Notes: generated by a model not told the origin, from the letters alone. A DNA stretch of 64,000 nucleotides from Leptospira chreensis (GCF_016919165.1 NZ_JAFFPS010000027.1:1-64000), one strand, 5' to 3'. Positions 7,972 through 18,410 are shown, counted from the first letter of the stretch. Made by a program: numbers and translations.

Positions 7972-8850
7972 TTATTTATTAATTTGTAACCATTCTAAAA
8001 TGAGCTTAGTTACTTCTTCTCTTTTTTCCCAATGAAGAAAGTGGCCCGCATGATCAAAACCAATTTTACGGAATCCACATGGAAAGTCTTTTTCATCTAA
8101 CAGATGTTCGAACATATTTTTATGAAAACAACCATCATTTAATCCGTAAAGAATCTGTGTGGGAACGGTTATTTGTGAATCTAAGATTCCTAAAATACTT
8201 TCTCTTCCCGACTCAGTAAATAAATCGTTTAAATTGCGATAGTAAGCGAGGGCCGAAGATAAAATTCCTGGATTTTGAAAGTTAGCTTTAATCTCTGCTA
8301 AGTGATCCTGGTTGGGAGTGTATCCTGGCGACCAATCTTTCCATAAATAATCCACCAAAGCAAACCCATTGGAACGAATGGTCAACTCTGCTAGAAAAGG
8401 AATTTGGAATAGAACCACATACCAAGAATGGATGGTTTGTTGGGGTGCCCAAAAAAATGAATCTTGGTAAGTACGCAAAAGTGGAACTCCAAGGCTTGTG
8501 ATGGATTTGATTCGATTGGGATAGTACATTCCGGCTGCAAAAGCAATCACAGATCCCCAGTTATGTCCGACTAAATGCACCGAATCCCACCTTCTGTCAT
8601 CCATCCAACCCAGGATATCATCCACAAGATCTACCACATGTAATTTATGAGCATGGGATATGGTCGAAGGTTCGTAGCCTCGCATAACAGGTGCAATGCA
8701 TTGAAACCCTTTTTTTCCTATTGGCTCCATAATCGGAGCGAAGGTTTTATGGTTATCAGGAAAACCGTGAAGGAAAAGGACGGGATCTCCTGATCCTGTT
8801 TCTAAAGTGGTAAATACGCTGGATGAGTTTCTAATTTCCGAGTGGTGCAT
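7972..8850 (-). CDS. Alpha/beta hydrolase, epoxide-hydrolase-like, with Asn at the nucleophile position
   Basis: 292 residues of alpha/beta-hydrolase fold: oxyanion-hole segment LFLHGFPDN (H28-G), PVMRGYEPS, nucleophile elbow V-G-H96-N97-W-G-S, a cap region around residues 130-220, acid candidate in YGLNDGC, and base GHFLHWE. In epoxide hydrolases and dehalogenases the elbow is GHDWG, so Asn97 replaces the nucleophilic Asp. The codon reads AAC on the coding strand. It may be a different chemistry, an enzyme activated by deamidation, or non-catalytic. It is last in a four-gene operon and overlaps the preceding esterase by 20 bases. Confidence 0.85.
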   Translation of the reverse strand: MHHSEIRNSSSVFTTLETGSGDPVLFLHGFPDNHKTFAPIMEPIGKKGFQCIAPVMRGYEPSTISHAHKLHVVDLVDDILGWMDDRRWDSVHLVGHNWGSVIAFAAGMYYPNRIKSITSLGVPLLRTYQDSFFWAPQQTIHSWYVVLFQIPFLAELTIRSNGFALVDYLWKDWSPGYTPNQDHLAEIKANFQNPGILSSALAYYRNLNDLFTESGRESILGILDSQITVPTQILYGLNDGCFHKNMFEHLLDEKDFPCGFRKIGFDHAGHFLHWEKREEVTKLILEWLQINK

Positions 8851-9844
8851 TGTTTACCAACTTATCTTTTCTATTGGTCGTTCGAAAGAATTGTAACACA
8901 ATTTCCCTTGTATCCAAGTCCTTACTTAAGTAACCGTATTGTTTTTCATTTTGGTAAAAAAATCCATTGGGCCAGATATGGCCCCCACCTGGAATCAAAT
9001 ACCCTTCTACCTTTTCGTCTGATTGGCAATCGGTAACCTGTGTGTATTGGATATCGCGTTTCCAGAATTTGTTCAAATGTCTTTTTTTGGATTTTGTTTC
9101 TTCTTTGCAGGAGAAATTAGAACTCCAAAATTCTAAGGATTCTAAGTAAGATAACACATCACCTGCTGGAATCCTTTTTGCATTGGGACTTGGATCCGAA
9201 GGAATGGAAACGGTTCCTCCCAAATAAGGCACAACATCATCTGAGGTTCCCATGATAAAACCGATCGATTTACGCGGCGGAGGATTACAAAGATCTTTGA
9301 TTCCTTTCGAAGTGACAGCAGCTATCGAATAACCAGAGCTGAATAAATCATCAGCTTCGCATAACAGACGCTGCGTCATAAATCCACCATTGGAAATTCC
9401 GGCAGCATGGATTCGGTTGTAATCAACAGGAATTTCTTTATCAATAAAACGAATCATATCCCGAAAGAATTCCACATCATTTGTGTTTCGTTTGTCTGTG
9501 AGAGAATGGGATATTTTTCTACCATCATTCCAACGATTGCCATAACCATCTGGATACACTGCGATAAAACCATACTCTTCTGCTTTTTCAGACATACGAG
9601 TCAGGTAAATCATTCCTTCGCCACTACCGCCACCGCCGTGTAAAAGGAAGATTACAGGCAAACGGCTTTCTTTGATTTGTTTGGGAACGTAATAACGAAA
9701 GGTGCGTACAATTCCATCCGAAGAAATGGATTCCGTCTTGTGTTCTTTTACAGGAACAAAGGAAGGAAGGGACTTACAAAAAAAAGAAAAGGAAACCATT
9801 AGTAGGATTGGATATAATTTTCTAGTTAGAGAAATCCAATTCAT
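8831..9844 (-). CDS. PHB-depolymerase/CE1-type esterase, probable lipoprotein
   Basis: 337 residues. A signal sequence ends at SFSFFC23, a possible spirochaetal lipobox. The hydrolase domain has LLHGGGGSGEG (oxyanion hole), AVYPDGYGNRWNDGR, nucleophile elbow G149-I-S151-N-G-G, and GGGHIWPNG with the catalytic His. This set matches LpqC/poly(3-hydroxybutyrate) depolymerase and feruloyl-esterase proteins. Substrate is not predictable. ATG overlaps the stop of the upstream cupin gene as ATGA, so translation is coupled. Confidence 0.85.
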   Translation of the reverse strand: MNWISLTRKLYPILLMVSFSFFCKSLPSFVPVKEHKTESISSDGIVRTFRYYVPKQIKESRLPVIFLLHGGGGSGEGMIYLTRMSEKAEEYGFIAVYPDGYGNRWNDGRKISHSLTDKRNTNDVEFFRDMIRFIDKEIPVDYNRIHAAGISNGGFMTQRLLCEADDLFSSGYSIAAVTSKGIKDLCNPPPRKSIGFIMGTSDDVVPYLGGTVSIPSDPSPNAKRIPAGDVLSYLESLEFWSSNFSCKEETKSKKRHLNKFWKRDIQYTQVTDCQSDEKVEGYLIPGGGHIWPNGFFYQNEKQYGYLSKDLDTREIVLQFFRTTNRKDKLVNNAPLGN

Positions 9845-10314
9845 AGAAACAACGATTCATACCAAGTGATCGTGTCTTTTACTTTTGGATCGCCTTCGAG
9901 TGGGTAGTGGGGATGGAATTCTTTATCCACAGTGGGATCATAGGGACCAGACTTCCCTTCAAAACAAACAGCATTCTCCGACAAACAAACCAGACTATGC
10001 CAAACACCGGGCTGGAGATCAATGCCTCGTTTAGGACCACTGGCCGAAAGTTTGTGAGATTCCTGAATCTCTCCGTTTTCTTTGAAAATTAAAAAACCAA
10101 TTTCGCCTTCGAGAACCACAAAGGTTTCCGGTTTGGGATCCGACAAATGTCTGTGAGGTGGAATGTATGTATTTTTAGAAAGAACGTTAAGAAACCTTTG
10201 GTAGACTTCCGATTCTGCATGGAAGTTATGATTGGTGCGTTTTCTTTCGGCGGTTTGGGCTTTTTTGACGAGTGATCCGATTAGGTCGGAATCAATGATT
10301 TGTATTTCCTGCAA
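9841..10314 (-). CDS. WbuC-family cupin metalloprotein
   Basis: 157 residues with two cupin motifs: PPHRH (H54, H56) with PETFVVLEGEIGF (E63), and later GVWHSLV. WbuC proteins are found in some polysaccharide gene clusters, but no sugar-nucleotide genes are adjacent here. The start is TTG, with GGAAGG five bases upstream. It overlaps the upstream ferredoxin-like gene by 23 bases and the downstream esterase by 4. Confidence 0.85.
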   Translation of the reverse strand: MQEIQIIDSDLIGSLVKKAQTAERKRTNHNFHAESEVYQRFLNVLSKNTYIPPHRHLSDPKPETFVVLEGEIGFLIFKENGEIQESHKLSASGPKRGIDLQPGVWHSLVCLSENAVCFEGKSGPYDPTVDKEFHPHYPLEGDPKVKDTITWYESLFL

Positions 10315-10483
10315 GTTGACCTTCCAATTCCTGCTCGATGAAGGCTAACATATCCGGAACACAAGCCGTACAAGTATCAGCCGCTCCCATCTCGCGGGCG
10401 ACTTCTAGTATAGGGCGATGGGATTCTTTGACAACATTTAAGATAGATTCAAAGAAAACTTCTGCGCAGTGACACTTGATCAT
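10292..10483 (-). CDS. BFD-like [2Fe-2S] protein
   Basis: About 63 residues from ATG at 10483. Four cysteines follow the bacterioferritin-associated ferredoxin plan C4-H-C6 ... C38-T-A-C41, ligating a [2Fe-2S] cluster. The intervening sequence AREMGAADTCTACVPDM is typical. A TTG 42 bases upstream would add 14 residues outside the domain. BFD proteins help release iron from bacterioferritin. It is the first gene of the operon leading to the cupin and the two hydrolases; no bacterioferritin gene is in this window. Confidence 0.85.
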   Translation of the reverse strand: MIKCHCAEVFFESILNVVKESHRPILEVAREMGAADTCTACVPDMLAFIEQELEGQLAGNTNH

Positions 10484-10587
10484 GGTTCTGAGAATCAGTC
10501 TCGGAGTTTCCGGATGGTACGACAAGAATTTTTTTTAGTCTTTCTAAGGCATTTTTATTAGAAAAGAGGGAATTGGCCGTGATTTTC

Positions 10588-11694
10588 TTAAGTTTTTAAT
10601 TTCGGAAGCGCTTGGTAGACGTAATTTAGATTTTCGATGGCCGATTTCCATTGGAAACGTTTGGCATTTTTCTCACCCAGAGCTTTCAGTTCCTTTTGTC
10701 TTTTCGAATCTTTTAATAAAGAGAGAAGTTTCTTTTGAAAGGAAGAAGGATCTTTGGGATCAAAAGGTTCGTAACTCGTTCCTAAGACTTCTGGCAAAAC
10801 ACTGGCGTTGGAAGAAAAAACGGGAGTTCCTACCGCTTGTGCTTCCAAAACAGGAAATCCAAATCCTTCAAAGAGTGAGGGATAGAGAAATAGCTCTGCT
10901 GCTTGGTAGGCAAGAGGAAGTTCTGCATAAGGCAGATGCGATAAAAAGTAAATTTTATCTGGATACTTCTTTTGAAATTTTAAAAACTCTTCTGGAATTT
11001 CTTTGCTCAGTCCACCGACAACCAAAGGCAAACTCAATTCTTTGTTTGCCCATAATACTTCCAAATTGGATAATAAAAACGGAAAATTCTTATGTGTTTT
11101 TCCAATTCCCACAGTGAATAAATACGATTTGGGCAATTTATGTTTTTTTCTAAATTGAGAGAGTTTGGTCGGACTTTGTTTTAAAAAGTTTTTTAAATCG
11201 ATTCCGTTATAAATCACAGAAACCTTATCTTCCGAATACCCAAAGGATTGCACTAAGTCTTGTTTGGTGTACTCAGAAACAGTAACGATTTTTAAGGCAA
11301 ACCATTGGATTAAGCGAAATACAATTTGCATATACACTCGTTTCACGAGAGAACTATGGGCGGCTTTGAAATGGTAAGGAATGAGATCGTGGATGGTTAC
11401 GATACACTTTCTAATGTAAGGAAAAGGAATATTGAAATGGGGGATGTCTAAAATATCCATTTCCGCCATCCTAGGATGACCTAAAAATTCTTTAGGGGAA
11501 TAGATACTGGTTTTATATTCGATGATTTGGGCGGTTCTCGGGAGATCGTATTTTTTTAAAACGACGGGGTCTCCAAAGATAAATAAATCGGCGGTTTGCG
11601 GAGATAGAGGCCAAAACTTTAAAATATGTTGGATACGAATCCCAATCCCCGAATTTTCGATCATCCGTGCATCGTAACCAATTTTTTGCCGCAT
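10588..11694 (-). CDS. Glycosyltransferase family 4
   Basis: 368 residues with a GT-B fold. The N-terminal domain contains MRQKIGYDARMIENSGIG (start of GT4 mannosyltransferases), IVTIHDLIPY and VSEYTKQDLVQ. The C-terminal domain has VGIGKTHKNFPFLL, an LPYAELPLAYQAAELFLYPSLFEGFGFPVLEAQAVGTPV block with the E-x7-E nucleotide-sugar motif, and SNASVLPEV. It likely transfers a sugar, often mannose, to a lipid or polysaccharide acceptor. It stands alone; about 100 bases separate it from the ferredoxin operon. Confidence 0.9.
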   Translation of the reverse strand: MRQKIGYDARMIENSGIGIRIQHILKFWPLSPQTADLFIFGDPVVLKKYDLPRTAQIIEYKTSIYSPKEFLGHPRMAEMDILDIPHFNIPFPYIRKCIVTIHDLIPYHFKAAHSSLVKRVYMQIVFRLIQWFALKIVTVSEYTKQDLVQSFGYSEDKVSVIYNGIDLKNFLKQSPTKLSQFRKKHKLPKSYLFTVGIGKTHKNFPFLLSNLEVLWANKELSLPLVVGGLSKEIPEEFLKFQKKYPDKIYFLSHLPYAELPLAYQAAELFLYPSLFEGFGFPVLEAQAVGTPVFSSNASVLPEVLGTSYEPFDPKDPSSFQKKLLSLLKDSKRQKELKALGEKNAKRFQWKSAIENLNYVYQALPKLKT

Positions 11695-11844
11695 TGGATC
11701 TAAATTATGTCCTTTAGAATTAAATTAAAAAAAGGAAATGTGTCTTTTCCTTATCAGTCCAGTCTAGTCAAATTGGTAGTGAATATTCTGCATTCATAAT
11801 TTGAAACACAGGTTCACAAGGAACATATCTGTAAAAGGAATCGG

Positions 11845-12396
11845 ATGGAAAACTTAATCGAAGAAATCCTAAAACAAATCGGTGAAGATCCCACTAGAGA
11901 GGGTCTTACAAAAACTCCCAGTCGAGTGAAAAAGGCTTATGACTTTTTGACGAGTGGGTATAAAGCCGATTTGAACCAAATTGTAAACGGAGCTATCTTC
12001 GAAGAGAATACAACAGGGATGGTTCTCGTAAGAGATATCGAAATGTATTCTCTCTGCGAACACCACCTGCTTCCTTTTTATGGAAGGGCCCATGTTGCTT
12101 ACATCCCCAATAAGAAAATCATTGGAATTAGCAAAATTCCAAGAATTGTAGACGTGTTTGCGCGCCGATTGCAAGTTCAGGAGCGCCTAACCGACCAAAT
12201 TGCACAAGCCATCCAAGAAACTTTGGATCCACTCGGTGTGGGTGTTGTCATTAAAGCCAAACATTTATGTATGATGATGCGCGGTGTGGAAAAACAAAAC
12301 TCAGAACTGTTTACTTCTAGCCTACTCGGTCTATTTAAATCAGATCCCACCACCCGAAGTGAGTTTTTGGATTTAATCCGAACCGGTTCCCACTAA
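11845..12396 (+). CDS. folE: GTP cyclohydrolase I
   Basis: 183 residues. Zinc and catalytic residues are visible: C-E-H-H ([20 protein letters not shown]), then [20 protein letters not shown], and [14 protein letters not shown] with the second Cys. It catalyses GTP to dihydroneopterin triphosphate, first step of folate and, through QueD, of queuosine synthesis; queE is also in this window at 25097-25807. AAAGGA precedes the ATG at good spacing. A terminator follows. Confidence 0.96.
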   Translation: MENLIEEILKQIGEDPTREGLTKTPSRVKKAYDFLTSGYKADLNQIVNGAIFEENTTGMVLVRDIEMYSLCEHHLLPFYGRAHVAYIPNKKIIGISKIPRIVDVFARRLQVQERLTDQIAQAIQETLDPLGVGVVIKAKHLCMMMRGVEKQNSELFTSSLLGLFKSDPTTRSEFLDLIRTGSH

Positions 12397-12430
12397 GTTC
12401 ATTTTTTAAATTCCATTTTTCAGATTCATG

Positions 12431-12460
12431 CTGGACTTTTTTCAAAAAAAGTCCAGTCTT
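12431..12460 (+). terminator. Rho-independent terminator between folE and acs
   Basis: Inverted repeat CTGGACTTTTTT / AAAAAAAGTCCAG around a single C, followed by TCTTCTTT. The arms are A/T rich at the loop and G/C rich at the base. Confidence 0.75.
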
Positions 12461-12479
12461 CTTTCTCTAGAGGGAACCT

Positions 12480-14444
12480 ATGCCGAAAGAAAGAATTGTG
12501 GCACCGTCCAAAGACTTCACCAAACTTGCAAACGTTAGCTTAAAAGAATACAAAGCCAAATATAAAGAATCCATAGAAAAGCCGGAAAAATTTTGGGCTG
12601 AACAAGCAAAACGCCTAACATGGTTTAAAAAATGGACAAAGGTTCTCAAACACGATTTTGCTAAAGCAAAAGTCGAATGGTTTGTCGGTGGCAAACTCAA
12701 CGTCTCTTATAATTGTTTAGACAGACATCTAGATTCCCCACTCAGGAACAAAGCGGCTCTCATTTGGGAAGGGGACAACCCGGATGAATCTAAAGTTTTA
12801 ACTTACCACGACCTCCACCGCGAGGTAAATTATTTTGCAAACGTTCTAAAGAAGTTCCATGTAAAAAAGGGAGACCGGGTTCTCATTTATCTCCCTATGA
12901 TTCCAGAACTTGCCATTGTGACTCTCGCCTGTACTCGTGTGGGTGCCGTCCATTCGGTTGTGTTTGGTGGATTTTCACCTGAGGCACTCCTTGGTCGCAT
13001 TGAAGATTGTAAACCAACTCTCGTCATTACTGCAGATGGTGGATACCGAGGTGGGAAACCCATTGAGCTGAAGAAAAATGTGGATGCGGCTTTGGAACAA
13101 ACGAAAGTCAGTGTAAAAGATGTAATTGTTGTTAAGCGAACGGGCGACGAAGGAAATCTAAATTGGAAAGAAGGTAGGGACCACTGGTACCACTACTTGA
13201 TGAAAGAGGCGGATGTCAAAAAAGAATGCCCTCCTGTTGCGATGGATTCGGAAGACCCACTATTTATCCTTTATACTTCCGGCTCGACTGGAAAACCAAA
13301 AGGGGTTCTTCATACAACGGCTGGATATCTACTCGGTGCCAATCTTACCTTTGCGACTATTTTTGATTACAAAGAAACAGATACATACTGGTGTACGGCA
13401 GACATTGGTTGGATCACCGGGCACAGTTATATTCTCTATGGACCTTTATCCAATGGAGCCACTTCGCTTATGTTTGAAGGAGTTCCCAGTTATCCCGATG
13501 CCGGCCGTTTCTGGGATGTGATTGATAAATACAAAGTCACTGTATTTTATACGGCACCGACGGCGATTCGCGCGCTGATGCGAGAAGGGATTGATCATAT
13601 TAAAAAAAGGTCATTAGCTTCTTTGCGACTTCTTGGATCTGTGGGGGAACCCATCAATCCTGAGGCTTGGGAATGGTATCATACCAATATTGGAAAATCA
13701 AAATGTCCGATCGTAGATACTTGGTGGCAAACGGAAACTGGGTCCATTATGATCTCGGGAGTTCCGGGTGCGATTCCGCAAAAACCAGGTTCGGCGAGTT
13801 GGCCATTTTATGGAATCCAACCAGTTCTTGTGGACAATGAAGGTGTGGAAGTCAAAGGCAAAGGAGAAATTTCTGGAAACCTTTGTATTGCCAAACCTTG
13901 GCCTTCGATGATGCGAGAAGTGTATGGAGATCCCAAACGATTCTTTGATACCTACTTTTCTCAATTCAAAGGTTACTACTTCACTGGGGATGGGGCCAAC
14001 AAAGACAAGGATGGATATTTTCGCATAACAGGAAGAGTCGACGATGTACTCAATGTTTCGGGCCACCGTATCGGTTCGGCCGAAGTGGAAAGTGCTCTTG
14101 TAGAACATAAATCCGTAGCCGAAGCAGCCGTTGTGGGATTTCCACATGATATCAAGGGCCAGGGAATTTATGCCTATGTCACTGTGAAACAAGGTGTGAC
14201 GACAAACGATGTATTAAAAAAAGAACTGATTGCTATGGTAGAAAAGGTGATCGGAAAAATTGCAAGACCAGAAGTGATCCACTGGGCACCGGGACTTCCT
14301 AAAACTCGCTCGGGTAAAATCATGCGCCGAATTTTAAGAAAGATCGCCAATAACGAATTTGATACATTGGGAGACATCAGCACTCTTGCCGATCCGTCCG
14401 TCGTACAGTCGTTAATTGATGATAAGAAAAAGTTTCATAGCTAA
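12480..14444 (+). CDS. acs: Acetyl-CoA synthetase
   Basis: 654 residues, the usual length. AMP-forming ligase motifs: P-loop [78 protein letters not shown] (hinge) and the acetylation-regulated lysine in [14 protein letters not shown]. It converts acetate, ATP and CoA to acetyl-CoA, AMP and PPi. AGAGGGAAC precedes the ATG. It is the only long gene of its transcript and is convergent with the TPR gene 10 bases away. Its PPi product is the fuel for HppA, encoded about 1.2 kb downstream. Confidence 0.97.
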   Translation: MPKERIVAPSKDFTKLANVSLKEYKAKYKESIEKPEKFWAEQAKRLTWFKKWTKVLKHDFAKAKVEWFVGGKLNVSYNCLDRHLDSPLRNKAALIWEGDNPDESKVLTYHDLHREVNYFANVLKKFHVKKGDRVLIYLPMIPELAIVTLACTRVGAVHSVVFGGFSPEALLGRIEDCKPTLVITADGGYRGGKPIELKKNVDAALEQTKVSVKDVIVVKRTGDEGNLNWKEGRDHWYHYLMKEADVKKECPPVAMDSEDPLFILYTSGSTGKPKGVLHTTAGYLLGANLTFATIFDYKETDTYWCTADIGWITGHSYILYGPLSNGATSLMFEGVPSYPDAGRFWDVIDKYKVTVFYTAPTAIRALMREGIDHIKKRSLASLRLLGSVGEPINPEAWEWYHTNIGKSKCPIVDTWWQTETGSIMISGVPGAIPQKPGSASWPFYGIQPVLVDNEGVEVKGKGEISGNLCIAKPWPSMMREVYGDPKRFFDTYFSQFKGYYFTGDGANKDKDGYFRITGRVDDVLNVSGHRIGSAEVESALVEHKSVAEAAVVGFPHDIKGQGIYAYVTVKQGVTTNDVLKKELIAMVEKVIGKIARPEVIHWAPGLPKTRSGKIMRRILRKIANNEFDTLGDISTLADPSVVQSLIDDKKKFHS

Positions 14445-14454
14445 GAAATATTTT

Positions 14455-15624
14455 CTAAAGATCCTGCGGGAGGGTGGAAAAAACGCCCATCACTCGCAGG
14501 AATTCTGATTCTTCGAACTCCATATCGCGATCTTTTAACCTTTGCCTATATTCGTTGGCTTTTGCTGTATCTCGTTTAGAAAACCAGTGAATACAAAATA
14601 GTAAATACTCTCTGTTTTTACGATAAGTCGTTTGGTGGTTTTCTAGTTCTGTAGCAGTGATTTTTTTTTGGTTTTGAAAGTCTTTGACAAGAGAATCAAT
14701 CGCAAGAGTATCTCTATCTTTACCGAGATTCGCATAACTTTGGCGAATGAGAAATAAAAGTTCACCCGCATCGGAATCAGGATAGAATTTTAATAAATTA
14801 TAAAACCCTCGGCGAAATAAGGACAAAGCTTCTAGGTATCTTTGTTTTTCTTGGAGATAGACTCCATAACGCGTGAAGTATCTCGTTTCGGTTAAAAATA
14901 CAGTGGTTGTCCATTGGTAGGCTTGTTCTAAAAGTTCGGATTGTCTTCCCCTTCGCGCCAAGATCAAAGTTTCATACATACCTTCTTCACGAGGAAAGTA
15001 CACTAAGTACCGTAAACTCAAATCATCTGCTTCCTTCCACTTTTTGTTTTTGATATTTTTTTGGAGGCTTGTTTGGAGGGCATCCTTTTCAGAAACAAAG
15101 GTTTTGTCTGATTCTAATTTTTGAAAATAACTTTCGTATTCTGATTCGAGTCCCAACTGGCGAGCAAGAATTGCGGCTGTATACAATCTGTACTTTGCAT
15201 TTGGTTTTTGTTCTAAATACAATTTGGTATAGAACAATGCCTCTTTTGGTTTTCTTTCCTTTTCATAAAAATCAGCAATGTACAAAACCAAATCAAGTTG
15301 GTCGTTTTTCTTTTTGACCGATTCTTCGTAGGCATGGATTCCATCGAAGAGCTGGCCGAGTTTGATATGAGCTCTTGCGGACAAATTGTAGTAGCGATAA
15401 TCAGGATCTGGATTTAATTCTTTGGCTTTGATGAGAAAATCGAAGGCCTTGGCGGGAGTTTCTTGGACAATTTTGTCCTCAGCCATTCGCAATAGATCTT
15501 CATAACCGTACAAGGCCTTAACGGGGTTCAGAACCTCTGTTTGTGCTAAATTTGGCTTGGAAACGAGAAATAGACTTGTTACCAGAACACCAAATTGCCA
15601 TATTCTCCTAGACCGAAGTATCAT
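14455..15624 (-). CDS. Exported TPR-like protein of unknown function
   Basis: 389 residues with a signal peptide (FGVLVTSLFLVSKPNLAQ) and repeated helical pairs of TPR type: AFDFLIKAKELNPDPDYRYYNLSARAHIKLGQ, then DGIHAYEESVKKKN, EALFYTKLYLEQKPN and EALSLFRRGFYNLLKFYPDS. TPR proteins act as periplasmic scaffolds; no enzymatic motif is seen. It is divergent from hppA (70-base gap) and convergent with acs. Confidence 0.7.
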   Translation of the reverse strand: MILRSRRIWQFGVLVTSLFLVSKPNLAQTEVLNPVKALYGYEDLLRMAEDKIVQETPAKAFDFLIKAKELNPDPDYRYYNLSARAHIKLGQLFDGIHAYEESVKKKNDQLDLVLYIADFYEKERKPKEALFYTKLYLEQKPNAKYRLYTAAILARQLGLESEYESYFQKLESDKTFVSEKDALQTSLQKNIKNKKWKEADDLSLRYLVYFPREEGMYETLILARRGRQSELLEQAYQWTTTVFLTETRYFTRYGVYLQEKQRYLEALSLFRRGFYNLLKFYPDSDAGELLFLIRQSYANLGKDRDTLAIDSLVKDFQNQKKITATELENHQTTYRKNREYLLFCIHWFSKRDTAKANEYRQRLKDRDMEFEESEFLRVMGVFSTLPQDL

Positions 15625-15694
15625 CTATGGATTCTCATCGGTCATCTTCTAAATAATCTTAGAAATTCAAAAAAACAATCTCAAAGAGGATCTC

Positions 15695-17842
15695 ATGAAT
15701 GTAGAGTTAATCATCATCGTCATGGCGCTTGTTTCCATTGCCACGGCGATATTCTACGCAGCTCGGGTGGTTCGCATCCAAGTGGGCGCAGGCGGTGGGG
15801 ACGTAAAAGAAACTGCAAAACTAAAAGAAATCTCCGCTGCGATCGCAGAAGGGGCTATGGCCTTCCTGCTTCGAGAATACCGAGTCATTTTGCTATTTAT
15901 CAGTTTCATGACTGTTCTCATCTATTTACTTTTGGACAATCCAAAGACAGAGTTCAACGAAGGGATTTACACTGCCGTTGCTTTTGTATCGGGTGCCCTC
16001 ATTTCTTGCCTTTCTGGTTTTATCGGAATGAAGATTGCGACTGCAGGTAACGTTCGCACTGCGGAAGCAGCAAAAACTTCTCTTTCCAAAGCATTCCGAG
16101 TGGCTTATGACTCTGGAGCCGTTATGGGTTTTGGACTGATTGGTTTGGCTGTTCTTGGTATGATTGGACTTTTCCTTCTATTCACAGGAACAAACGTAGG
16201 TGTTGCCAAACACATCCTTATGGAATCACTTGCAGGTTTTGGTCTCGGTGGATCTTCTGTAGCACTTTTTGGTCGTGTGGGTGGTGGTATTTATACCAAA
16301 GCCGCTGACGTTGGTGCTGACCTTGTAGGAAAGGTAGAAAAAGGAATTCCAGAAGATGATCCAAGAAACCCAGCAACTATTGCTGATAACGTGGGAGACA
16401 ACGTAGGTGATATCGCTGGTATGGGTGCCGACCTTTTTGGCTCTGCTGCCGAAGCAACTTGTGCTGCTCTCGTGATTGGTGCTACGGCATCAGCCCTTGC
16501 AGACAACAACTCTGCTTTACTCTATCCTCTTTTAATTTCTGCGATTGGAATCCCTGCTTCTCTTATCACTACTTTCTTTGCTCGCGTAAAAGAAAATGGA
16601 AACGTAGAGAGAGTATTAAAATTCCAACTTTGGATCTCCACATTCATCGTAGCGGCTGCTCTTTACTTTGTAACTGACATCTTTATGATCGATAGTTTCC
16701 AAATTGCAGACAAAACCATCACTAAATGGAATGTTTATACTTCCGTCGCATTAGGTTTGTTTGCTGGTATGTTCATTGGTTGGATCACTGAGATTTATAC
16801 TTCTCATTCTTACAAACCAGTGCGCGAAGTTGCTGATGCTTGTGAAACAGGTGCTGCTACTAACATTATCTACGGCCTTGCTCTTGGTTACAAATCGACT
16901 GTGGTTCCAGTAATTCTGCTTGTGATCGTGATTGTTGTTTCCAATATCCTTGCGGGTATGTATGGAATTGCAATCGCAGCGATTGGAATGATCTCCACAA
17001 TTGCGATTGGTCTTACGATCGATGCTTACGGCCCGGTTTCCGATAACGCGGGTGGGATTGCAGAGATGGCGGAACTAGGAAAAGACGTTCGTGACAGAAC
17101 GGATACCCTTGACGCAGCAGGTAACACAACTGCGGCCGTTGGAAAAGGTTTTGCGATTGGATCTGCGGCTTTAACTTCCCTTGCTCTATTTGCTGCTTTT
17201 ATCACAAGAACACAAAATGCTTCTAAAGAATTGGGAGAAGGTGCCATTGACCTCACTTCGATTGAACTTTTAGATCCATTAGTCTTTGGTGGTCTTCTTT
17301 TTGGTGCCATGCTTCCTTTTATCTTTTCTGCGATGACTATGAAGTCTGTAGGAAAGGCAGCTCTTGATATGGTAAAAGAAGTTCGTCGCCAATTCAAAGA
17401 AATCCCTGGTCTTATGGAAGGAACCGCAAAACCTGAGTATGCTAAGTGTGTCGATATCTCTACTTCTGCTGCTCTTCGTGAAATGATCCCTCCAGGTCTT
17501 TTGGTTCTCTTAAGCCCGATTGTTGTGGGATATTTGTTTGGTGTGAAGTCTCTTGCGGGACTCCTTGCTGGTGCTCTTGTTTCAGGTGTAGTTCTTGCGA
17601 TCTCTTCTGCCAACTCTGGTGGAGCTTGGGACAACGCGAAAAAGTACATCGAAAAAACAGCGGGTGGAAAAGGATCTGAAAAACACAAAGCTGCGGTTGT
17701 GGGTGATACTGTCGGCGATCCATTCAAAGATACATCTGGACCTGCGATCAACATTCTCATTAAACTTATGGCGATCACCTCACTCGTGTTTGCTGAGTTT
17801 TTTGTAACAAAAGGTGGAATCGTTTTAAATTTCTTTAAATAA
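15695..17842 (+). CDS. hppA: Membrane-bound ion-pumping pyrophosphatase (K+-dependent type)
   Basis: 715 residues and about 16 membrane helices. The substrate site is intact: [35 protein letters not shown] near residue 205-240, later [12 protein letters not shown] and the C-terminal [14 protein letters not shown] block. The [18 protein letters not shown] segment (residue ~479) has Ala where K+-independent enzymes carry Lys, indicating K+ dependence. Whether H+ or Na+ is moved is not decided here. The protein couples PPi hydrolysis to ion export across the inner membrane. AAAGAGGATCTC precedes the ATG, and two terminator hairpins follow. Confidence 0.96.
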   Translation: MNVELIIIVMALVSIATAIFYAARVVRIQVGAGGGDVKETAKLKEISAAIAEGAMAFLLREYRVILLFISFMTVLIYLLLDNPKTEFNEGIYTAVAFVSGALISCLSGFIGMKIATAGNVRTAEAAKTSLSKAFRVAYDSGAVMGFGLIGLAVLGMIGLFLLFTGTNVGVAKHILMESLAGFGLGGSSVALFGRVGGGIYTKAADVGADLVGKVEKGIPEDDPRNPATIADNVGDNVGDIAGMGADLFGSAAEATCAALVIGATASALADNNSALLYPLLISAIGIPASLITTFFARVKENGNVERVLKFQLWISTFIVAAALYFVTDIFMIDSFQIADKTITKWNVYTSVALGLFAGMFIGWITEIYTSHSYKPVREVADACETGAATNIIYGLALGYKSTVVPVILLVIVIVVSNILAGMYGIAIAAIGMISTIAIGLTIDAYGPVSDNAGGIAEMAELGKDVRDRTDTLDAAGNTTAAVGKGFAIGSAALTSLALFAAFITRTQNASKELGEGAIDLTSIELLDPLVFGGLLFGAMLPFIFSAMTMKSVGKAALDMVKEVRRQFKEIPGLMEGTAKPEYAKCVDISTSAALREMIPPGLLVLLSPIVVGYLFGVKSLAGLLAGALVSGVVLAISSANSGGAWDNAKKYIEKTAGGKGSEKHKAAVVGDTVGDPFKDTSGPAINILIKLMAITSLVFAEFFVTKGGIVLNFFK

Positions 17843-17870
17843 GAAAATTAAAACAAATTCTGTTTCAGAT

Positions 17871-17900
17871 AAGGAGACTTTCCTTGGGAAGTTTCCTTTT
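17871..17900 (+). terminator. Hairpin after hppA
   Basis: AAGGAGACTT pairs with AAGTTTCCTT (one G-T) around a TCCTTGGG loop, followed by TTGATATATT. The T tract is weak, so it may be a 3' stability hairpin ahead of the stronger terminator at 17940. Confidence 0.5.
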
Positions 17901-17939
17901 GATATATTATATTTTGATCTCTGAAAAGGGAAACTCTAG

Positions 17940-17966
17940 AGCCGGCGGAAACGTCGGCTTTTTTAT
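17940..17966 (+). terminator. Rho-independent terminator of hppA
   Basis: AGCCGGCG and CGTCGGCT pair around a GAAA tetraloop and are followed directly by a run of seven T. It lies at the 3' edge of the convergent Ig-like lipoprotein gene. Confidence 0.88.
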
Positions 17967-18389
17967 TTATAAGGTAGTGAAACTAAAACTGGTACTTGTG
18001 CCAAGAGTCAGTCCAAATATGGACTGGATGTTTTGACCGAGAGTGATGGTGTAAGTGGTTCCAGTGATGAGTGCACTTGCCGGTGTGAGGGTAATGGTTC
18101 GGTTAGAGGCACCGCCGCTGAGACTAGGGCAGGATGGGGTACAGCTGATATTTGTATTGAGGGAAGTGGAATCTAGAGCCTGAGTCATGACAATGGTGAT
18201 GGTTGGCGTCAGCGAAACCCCTGTAGCTCCATCGGTTGGAGTTGTGGATTCAATGGTAAAGTTAGACGAGGTTTGTGTCACAAGGGGTAGAACCAGGACA
18301 CCCAAAAGAGAGGGACTTGGCTCGGGGATACAGGCCAAAGAGGAAAAAATAAACAAAACTAGGATTCGAATTTTCTTCCACATAGCCAT
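17967..18389 (-). CDS. Lipoprotein with bacterial Ig-like (Big_5) domain
   Basis: 140 residues. The signal sequence ILVLFIFSSLAC ends in a lipobox Cys at residue 20. The rest is one Big_5/SbsA-like Ig domain: STTPTDGATGVSLTPTITIVMTQALD, NRTITLTPASALITGTTYTITL, then a TSFSFTT end. Such domains are common in Leptospira surface lipoproteins. It is the last gene of a minus-strand cluster; the gap to the TRL-like gene upstream is 21 bases. Confidence 0.8.
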   Translation of the reverse strand: MAMWKKIRILVLFIFSSLACIPEPSPSLLGVLVLPLVTQTSSNFTIESTTPTDGATGVSLTPTITIVMTQALDSTSLNTNISCTPSCPSLSGGASNRTITLTPASALITGTTYTITLGQNIQSIFGLTLGTSTSFSFTTL

Positions 18390-18410
18390 AGGTTCTAGAT
18401 TTAGTTTCGA

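Noticed and set aside
17026..17778. A 250-codon open frame antisense to hppA
   Set aside because: It is a shadow of the conserved, Gly/Ala-rich hppA coding sequence; the translation is low in hydrophobic order, has no domain and no ribosome site.
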